Part shown: positions 56,655 through 64,000 of the stretch, piece after piece
Layout of the letters: every line of letters starts with the position of its first letter
Numbering within the stretch: position 1 is the first letter of the stretch
DNA from: Petrosia ficiformis
Taxonomy: Eukaryota > Porifera > Demospongiae > Haplosclerida > Petrosiidae
NCBI GenBank assembly: GCA_947044365.1
Contig: OX345651.1
Location: 1,692,426 to 1,756,425 of the forward strand
DNA: 64,000 bases
Direction of reading: 5' to 3'
Translations under genes and position numbers: made by a program
The notes under the pieces: model-generated
Seen by the model: only the letters and a program-made list of their open reading frames with translations
Told to the model about the DNA's origin: nothing
Databases searched by the model: none

Positions 56655-57257
56655 GCTGAGCTATCAGTAGTTGAAGGATATATCATTCAATATTCAGGAA
56701 TAGATCCACAATTAATTAATTGAGGAGATACACTTAGTGATATACTAGAGTGTCTCGCACAAGGAGTGATTTATCAATTTAATGTGTTTGCTTATAGTGA
56801 CTTTCCATCAACTGAATCTATTGAAGTGACAGTTCTATTAGATTAATTATAATAATATAAACATTGATTTATCTTATTACAGTACCACAAATATCATTTT
56901 TAACTGCTGAACCTATCAATACAACATCCATTACAATTAAATGGAATACCACTGCAGTCAGTATTGTGGATAGCTATGCCTTTACATACACTCGAACATG
57001 TGATGGTATTGAAACTACACTAGACATTGAAGATAGTATGCAAACAAGTATAGACATACACAACCTAGCATCTGGACTAGAATACAATGTCAGTATACAA
57101 CCAGAAAATTTACTAGGAAAAGGAACAGAGATGTCTGTTAGTGCATTGTTGAATGAAACTTGTGAGTGGATAATAATTACAAAAATAATATTAATCATTC
57201 CTTCTATCAGGTTCCCCTGAAACACCACAACTATATCCTCCAGTATTAATCTATTAG
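56655..57257 (+). pseudogene. Decayed fibronectin type III fragment
   Basis: Two fibronectin III domains can be followed. The first (56655-56846) reads AELSVVEGYIIQYSG and later ECLAQGVIYQFNVFAYS but has an in-frame TGA at 56721-56723 and lacks its N-terminal strands. The second (56883-57161) is intact between an AG acceptor and a GTGAGT donor: IKWNTTAVSIVDSYAFTYTR, then LASGLEYNVSIQPENLLGKG. A short tail (57211-57257) ends in TAG. No start, signal peptide or neighbouring domains were found, so this looks like the stub of a receptor or adhesion gene, on the same strand 250 bp after SHANK. A real exon pair from a larger gene is the alternative. Confidence 0.6.
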
Positions 57258-58702
57258 AGTAGATCCAAAACCAACAAGCAAACCCAAAATTGTATATAAA
57301 AAATGTTGTTGTGTTGCCTACGTGTACTTAATTCTTTAGACAACATGGTGGACAACATATTCAACATGGCGTGCGGTGTCATGGAGTGATTGTATTTATG
57401 TAGTTATGTAAGAAATATGATAATTTTGACAGTGAAAGAGTGAAAATTCAGTTGCTACAGGTAAATCTATCCTATGTGAAGTACATATCACATAATTTTG
57501 GTTAGTGTACACACAATTATAGATTTAGCGGAAGGAGAAGTGGCCTAGCTAGTATAGATCTATGTAATAGTATAACACATTGCAATTATACTGTATTAGT
57601 ATAGGGTGCAAGTGAGACAACAATTCATGATGTTTTTTGTTTTGCTCCCACTTACTAAATAACAGACTAAATAACAGCTCCTAATAGCAGCTCCTATTTA
57701 CTAAATATAGCTTTACTAAAATTAATAGTAGCTATATATACACTAACTATATGTTTCTGTGTCATAAATATACTGATAGTTATATATGATTATGTAGGGA
57801 TAAACAAGAAAAAAGATTGGGATTGTACTTTCACAACAAAATTAAAATAACCATTTCCACATAATAACCCTAGATAAGCAGAGATAGGCTGGAGTAAACA
57901 CGAATCACAAAGAAGCCATACTTATGTAGGCTCGTTGTTTGGAAGTGGTTAGTTTGATTGTGTACCATCCCAATCTTAGAATACTTTCTGCGCTTTCTCT
58001 GGTTTTTATATTGATTATTAATTGTACACAAAATCTAACTTACTAATTACCAGAATAGACTTATATTATATTGAAATAAAATTCCACCTTCAAAAATATT
58101 TGATGACATGAATAACAATAGTAATTTAGTTGTGTTTATGAGATACTTGAATATCTTTTTGTTGCTGTGTCGATGTTAGCATTGTGTTGTAGTATTTACA
58201 CCTTCAAAAAGAACAAAATAGGATTAATAATAACGATTAAACACATTTAAAGCAAACGATGTTCTTGAAATATTTCTGGTGTTTACTTGTAGTCTACACC
58301 AGAAATGTAAAATATAATTATATCAGAAATACAGTGTTCTGCCCACACTGGTTGGCACTGGTTGGGAATAACCACCTCTCAGATGAACTAACCACCTCCT
58401 AGATGATTAACCACTTCTCAGATAATACTATTGAGACAGTATTAAGTATATACTGGATAAATGCATGTAGAATCCAACCACCACTCTAAATATCCTGGGC
58501 AGCTGCAGAACACTGGAAATATATTAGACACACGTTTAGTGGATCTGTACATGACAAAGTTGGACTTTGTAAACACACCAGTATGGGTGGGCATCATCAA
58601 TATTATCATATTTTACAGTTTCCACTCACACATGACTACTATACCATTCAAGATGGCCACCTTAGCAATGCTTGTTGGTAACTATGCAATTATTTACATC
58701 AA
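57258..58702. other. Intergenic, no genes seen
   Basis: AT-rich DNA between the fibronectin III remnant and the convergent HEAT-repeat gene. It contains a repeat at 58320-58500 related to 14340-14820 and a duplicated TTTCCACATAA/TGTAGGGTTGTTATGTGGAAG block similar to sulfatase intron 3. Confidence 0.5.
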
Positions 58703-61700
58703 TTAATTATAGGATAGTCTACAGTGACTTTGGAAAACGTTATCATCCACACACCTCATAGTACTATTCATGTAATCTCTATTACTTAATCCAATAGGTG
58801 GTCGAGACAGTACATAATCTCTAATTTTCCTGTTCTGTGAAGACAATACTTGCTCAGTAACTACTTCTTGAGTTCCTAAAGATTTCACTTGAGCACATAT
58901 AGCTTCAACCATATCATCTGTTGTTACAGTATCATATCCAAGTGCAAGAAGAGCTTCTCTGGCTTCCCTGAAAACATAAATAATAATGTCATATAGTTTA
59001 ATATTTCCCCACTAAATAATTTTCATTAACTGTTTACCTTAATCACTTATCATTCCACCATTTTGTACAGACGTCAATGAAATTTGGTATCAAGAAAGAG
59101 CTTTTATTAAGCCTGTTAGATACCAAATGTCATTGACTTCCTGTACAAAATAGCAGAATGGCAAGCAATTAAAGGAAATGATAATTATTTGTATGAAAGT
59201 TTCGCTATTCAAAAATTAGGTCACATATACATGTAATTATAATTACACAGCAACCTAAAACAAGATACAATATAGTGGGGAAGCAGCAATGCAGTACAGT
59301 GTTGAAAAAAAATTATTAGTGGATTTATTTTTTCTCCTGCTGAAAATTACCTGCTATAGAGTATCATCATATAATACATAATTATATTATTATGTGACCA
59401 GCTCTGCGAAAACCGGTCTTGTGGATCAAAATATAGTTTGCAGATATGATCAAAAATAGACAGTTCTAAATTACTTGAGCTGTCACCATTTTATTACATA
59501 AAGAGCATCACAAATGTCTTACCTGTCTTCTGATACCTCCGGTGAGTCTTAGAAACCTCTCTGTGCTTTGATAGCCATTGCTCATTACATTTAATCAAAA
59601 AATTGATTTAAATGTGTTTTTTTCTCAAAATGAAGTATTTGTGACCACAAAGGTTTAATAGCTCACCGTAGCTTCGTTGTTTACATGATTGGGATGTGTA
59701 ATAGATCATTTTAATGCTCAGCAGGATAAGACCAAAAAAATCAATTTTGAAATTTTGATCGATAACAGTTTTTCCAGAGCCAGTAAATAAACTTATAGTA
59801 ACATGCAATCCAAAACCTTTCCCCCTCTCTGTGTCTTCATATTATTTATTTACATGTAGATAAGTACCACGGAAACCAATCATAGGGATAGCCCATGAAC
59901 AATAAATATATACATCTATTCTTGATGGTATTTATTAGCCTGTCAACTAACTAGTGTTATTATTGTACTGGGTTCCTTATGCATACCTTACAACAACTTC
60001 ATCTTCCTCCATTGTTAGCAAATCTCTTAATACTTTAGCAATCCTGTCTTCTTTCACATCCAAAAGAGACAATGTATTACATACTTGTGCACGAACTACA
60101 GGCAATCTCTCAAATCGTGCAGCCCACAATAAATGAGACAATACTTCTTCTGAGGTAATTTTGAGTATACCCAGTGCTATTAGTATGATACAAAAGCAAT
60201 GCAGAAATTAAAATGAGTACATGTAGAGTTTGTACTTGTATATAATTCATGATGAGAACAATGATTCATGATTCATGATTCAAGCCTAATGTGAACACTG
60301 ATTCATGATTTATAATTTACACCTAATAAGCACACTGATTCATGCCATTTTTGCTCATCCACTTTTATAACTATATGTATATGTACAATGAATTAGTGAA
60401 ATAGGAGGAGGTATGATAATGCTCATTCATCTATCTATGATGTTTCACTACATACAATGGACACCTTTTATAGCATGAGCCTTAACTTTCCAGCAGCTAT
60501 CTTGGAGTAGAGGAATCAATGCATTAATTACATCATCATTATTCAGTTTAAAATCTGCTGCAATCTATACAATAAGAAGAGTTGGATCAGTCATTGTCAA
60601 AGAAAACACGTGGATTGTTCAATTCTTTTATCACTTTTGTAAAACTTACTGCAATGGCCTCAAGTCTAACAGAAATATGATCATCTTTGAAACAATCCAG
60701 AAAAGAAGGAAGTAACCTAGCAGTCATAATATGCAAAGTGTGAAGCTACAAAAACATATAAAATAAAAACAATTAACAATATCCATTCTATAAATAGACA
60801 TATATACTTGTACATTACAAAATCACAAGTACATTGAATTTGTAAGGTCATTCATCAACTCATAAAATATTCATAACTTTAGTTTGGAATGACCAACAAT
60901 CTTATTACCTGCACCATTTTCATATAATTATCCTTCCTTCTTTTTTGTGTACATGTACACATGTATGTTAAATTTCAGTTTTATTATTGAGCTACAGTAT
61001 AATCATGTATGACATTAAACTATATACTCACTCTGTACATGCATATGTAGTAAATGTACATACATTGTACATATACAATGTAATCATAATTATCGTAATT
61101 TTGAAATCATTACTATAGAATCACATGTTGATAACATCAGACACAGATGCATCGTATCTGTCTCCATTGATTCAACCATAATTTACAGGCTGGCAAATGG
61201 ATATAACAAAATGTTTGTAATAATTATTATGGAATATGAGATTTTCTGGCTATCTAAGATCCCATGTACAGTGGAGTCTTGTTAAAACGAATTCCGGAGG
61301 ATTAAGTATAATGGTTCTTACTAACGTTAATTTATATTAAATAAATTAATGAATATTATTAATTATTACATCATCATTAATGACATGTCATATTAACTGT
61401 TAAGTACGGGCATTGCTACTGACTACTGCAATTTCAAACACCCACCTTGCTGCTTTCCTGCAGCTAAGAAAGCATGTTTTTGATATCTTTGGCTTTTTTA
61501 GATGGTCTTTTGTCCACCAAAGTGAGCTAAAAGTCACTGCTGTTTGAAATGCAGACATTATATAGGCTAATAAAAAGGTGGGTGTTCCCCTTGGGACTAC
61601 TATACTTTCAAGCACTTGACTTGCTCTCTTGCTGATAGCGAAGGATAAATTTGACATTAATGGCTTTCTTAACAACTCTTCTTTCAAGCAATGTAAGTTA

Positions 61701-63129
61701 GAATCTTGAGTCTTATAATAGAGCCCATTTTAATTTGACACAAAAGGACGTACCAATCTCACTTCAAGGGAATTAATTTTAATAATGTGTAAAGCACAAA
61801 TTCGTTTTATCAGTGATTATCCTAAAAACATTTGAATGTATTATTCATATGGCAACCCCGCAGGGACTATGTAAGTGTTCATTTTAAGCAGACGTTTGTA
61901 TTAACAGTGTTCAAATTTGCAATTCCAGTGTATACATGTACATGTAATATTGATGTGATATTTAGTATTCTCTATAGTAGTTTAATTGATCACAATTGGT
62001 GGTAACTGATTTTTGTGATTGGCGTGGCTTTCAAAAACAGCTTGTTGTATGCTTTCAATAGTATTGGTGTGGCTCTCAATAATATTGCTAATATTCTGTG
62101 TCAACAAAGTATTTTTCTACATACCTACATGTAAATGTACATGTAGGTATGTGTTGCTAAAATGCAGCATACATGTACATCAATGATCATGTGCATATGT
62201 ATATACATGTAATTACATATATATGTATAATAATGCACTCATAGTGCAGAACTCTTGCCACAAGTGTGATTGGGAAACAAGAATGACTACTGACAAGAAA
62301 ATAAATGCAGACTATAATTGCCTGTAATAATGGTTATTAAAGAATAATAAAAAAAAATTTCAATAAAAATGGAAGAAAATGTAGGGACGTCAAAACCCCA
62401 GAAGTATGCGAACAAGGTCGGGAGGTTAATGTAGGACCTAAAATTAAACAAACCACTCCATATAAGTTGATATAACCCTACATAAGTACTTACACCACTA
62501 TAAAGCAAAATACAAAGAACTGTGCTTTATAAAACAGTTTTATGTCTTCAATTATGTGCATGAAATAGGTGGAGCTAGAAATTGAGCATCATGGCAGCAA
62601 GCTTAGAGCCAGCTTGATGTTGCAGCAGCCACTACTTCAACTGTACTTGCTTTCAAGCTGTGATTCGACAGCGATAACCATCAAACAAGATGAGTACTCT
62701 TTTGTTACCAGAAGTCTTCTGAAAGTGGTGAAATGGCAATCGTGAGTTGTAAAAATTGTCATAAAGTTATAACTGAAAGGTTTTAGAAAAAGCCTGTCCT
62801 TTATTTTCATCCTTGTACAATTTCATGTCTGTTGGTAGCTCGATCAAAGTCCCAATCTTTTTAATTGTTCAGAAATTTGGTTCATACACAGATAGACAGA
62901 ACACCAAATTACAGCAACCTCTGCTCCGCCTATGCAGGCGAGGGTTAATTATATAAATAATGATTTTACACTTCCAGTACATGTATTTAATGTTCATTGT
63001 AAACTAACCACAATATGTGAATTGTGAAGTACATGTACATGTACATTCAATATTTACCTTTTTGAGAGCACTGAGTCTTGTGTATTCATTATTATCTCTC
63101 AGTTTTCTTTGTATTTCATCATGCACCAA
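58703..63129 (-). CDS. HEAT/armadillo-repeat protein, C-terminal 240 aa, 5' incomplete
   Basis: Five exons on the minus strand: 63129-63058, 60745-60650, 60564-60465, 60176-59987, 58967-58703 (TAA at 58703-58705); frame is kept throughout. The protein is a run of HEAT-like helical pairs: LHIMTARLLPSFLDCFKDDH then VRLEAIAIAADF, VINALIPLLQDSCWKVKAHA, then IKALGILK, VLSHLLWAARFERLPVVRAQ then VCNTLSLL, EVVVREAREALLALGYD. Each pair has the Val/Ala-Arg-x-x-Ala pattern at the turn. After the repeats a tail of about 60 residues contains QNRKIRDYVLSRPPIGL. The end-of-protein layout is reminiscent of HEATR4, but I cannot confirm orthology without alignment. The N-terminal part lies beyond the right edge or in exons I could not find between 63130 and 64000. 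Confidence 0.78.
59045..59226. mobile_element. Palindromic dispersed repeat (copy of 29445)
   Basis: CCATTTTGTACAG..ACCAAATGTCATTGAC and complement; ends AAAATTAGGTCACAT like the other 'GTGACC' elements. It lies in the last intron of the HEAT-repeat gene. Confidence 0.55.
60842..61030. mobile_element. MITE-B, partial copy
   Basis: CATAACTTTAGTTTGGAATG, CAACAATCTTATTACCTGCA and ACAGTATAATCATGTATGAC are in family order; the right end is missing. It lies in the long intron between HEAT gene exons at 60745 and 63058. Confidence 0.65.
61267..61932. mobile_element. pogo/Tigger-like element, about 660 bp (tentative)
   Basis: It begins TA-CAGTGGAGTCTTGTTAAAACGAA and ends ..GCAATTCCAGTG-TA. The ends are similar but not identical (CAGTGGA against CACTGGA), and blocks ACGAAT/ATTCGT recur inside. 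A 95-codon open frame (61687-61400, minus) shows nothing I recognise as transposase. Confidence 0.45.
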
Positions 63130-63859
63130 CTGAATCAATAAATTATAAGATAATTATACAGACGGGATGGCTACTCAAAATAGTTAATGCATTAACAGTT
63201 AAATGTAGAAGTCTATAAGACTACAAGTACAATACAATGACAGTCTACATCATATGTTATATGTCACATGTACTATAGACAAATGGGGCTTCTATTAAAA
63301 TAGTTTGATTTGAGAATGTATGCCAGAAATTTTATTTCAGAAGTTCTTCTTTGAGGATTTCAAAGATAAAAATCTAAATTCTTAATTTGCTTTCTGTAAG
63401 TGACACACAACTAAAGTTATAAAATATATTACTTAAATGCATAGGCTTGTATGAGTCACTGGAACAAACTGTGTTTCTCTCTGTTACTACAAGTGTCACA
63501 GAGGTAGAAACAGGTCATGCTGTCTTACCAGAGACACAAGAAAAGATAACACACTCAGATGTAGTGATATTAAGATACAGAATGCAAATACAGGATAAGC
63601 AGAAAGAAGAAAGTAACTTGTAGAAACTGCAACATGTATTTCTAGCTGACAATCACTGTAACAGTTAAAGAAGCTTACATGTTATAGGTGAGTTTTCAGA
63701 TTAATGTACATGTATAATAGGGATACTTTTTCTCCATAATTATGTTATTGTAATTCTGGGTTCAAGTCATGTAGTAACTGGCATTGCATAGTGTGAATAT
63801 TATCTCATCTGCATACAAGTACATAAATGTACATGTACATATACAATGTATGTACACAT
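63130..63859. other. Intron or upstream region of the HEAT-repeat gene, nothing identified
   Basis: I looked for an upstream HEAT exon in phase 0 ending near a GT on the minus strand and found none that was convincing. The stretch is AT-rich with scattered TACATGTA palindromes. Confidence 0.4.
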
Positions 63860-64000
63860 TAGGCTTGGGCCAATTATTCATTTACTTTTTCCTATTATTC
63901 TATTCTTTTATTCAAGGAAAACCCTTATTATTCCCCTGCTTTGATGCTACATGTATTATTCACTTTTAAAAACATTAACAGACAAATAACAGTCAAAAGA
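63860..64000. mobile_element. Possible hAT-like element cut by the window edge
   Basis: TAGGCTTGGGCCAATTATTC at 63860 has the look of the TAGGGCTGGG- and CAGGGTTGGG-type ends seen in this window. The other end would be outside. Weak. Confidence 0.25.

Noticed and set aside
61400..61687. 95-codon minus-strand open frame as a transposase or gene
   Set aside because: Inside a probable pogo-like element but lacks any motif I can name; kept only as a note on that element.

Overview
This window is nuclear DNA from an intron-rich, AT-rich invertebrate animal. The gene content (a full SHANK-type scaffold with SPN, ankyrin, SH3, PDZ and SAM modules) makes it metazoan. The exon style, the dense small DNA transposons and the gene set would suit an early-branching animal such as a demosponge, but I could not test that and hold it loosely. 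Exons were read from the sequence by joining frames across GT..AG boundaries; every multi-exon model below keeps frame at each junction.

Layout. (1) 189-3197, minus: a small probable two-membrane-segment protein, head-to-head with (2) 3336-15636, plus: a mitochondrial-type acyl-CoA dehydrogenase in six exons (428 aa). (3) 16306-23649, plus: an arylsulfatase A-like secreted/lysosomal sulfatase in 14 exons (544 aa). (4) 26129-37637, plus: a PH-domain adaptor-like protein in five exons (688 aa) with many tyrosine motifs and a C-terminal coiled coil. (5) 38867-56407, plus: a SHANK-family scaffold in 20 exons (1764 aa). (6) 56655-57257: a decayed fibronectin type III fragment. (7) 58703-63129, minus: the 3' five exons of a HEAT-repeat protein, possibly HEATR4-like, running off the right edge.

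Most of the remaining DNA is mobile or repetitive. I can define a 5'-truncated Penelope-like retroelement with a hammerhead-ribozyme-like hairpin and an 11-bp target duplication, two piggyBac-type MITEs with TTAA target sites, at least ten hAT-type elements with exact or near-exact 8-bp target duplications (one retaining a piece of transposase), pogo/mariner-like MITEs, one very abundant approximately 240-bp MITE ('MITE-B' below), a Ty3/gypsy RNase H scrap, tRNA-like SINE-type repeats, and long micro- and minisatellites. Several elements are nested, which gives a relative order of insertion.

No prokaryotic-type system, CRISPR array or obviously new multi-gene pathway is present. The most interesting items are the two neighbouring signalling-scaffold genes (PH adaptor and SHANK), the repeated PPP-hydrophobic-acidic motif in the SHANK linker, the ribozyme-like hairpin, and complementary tetranucleotide satellites lying in two introns of the sulfatase gene.
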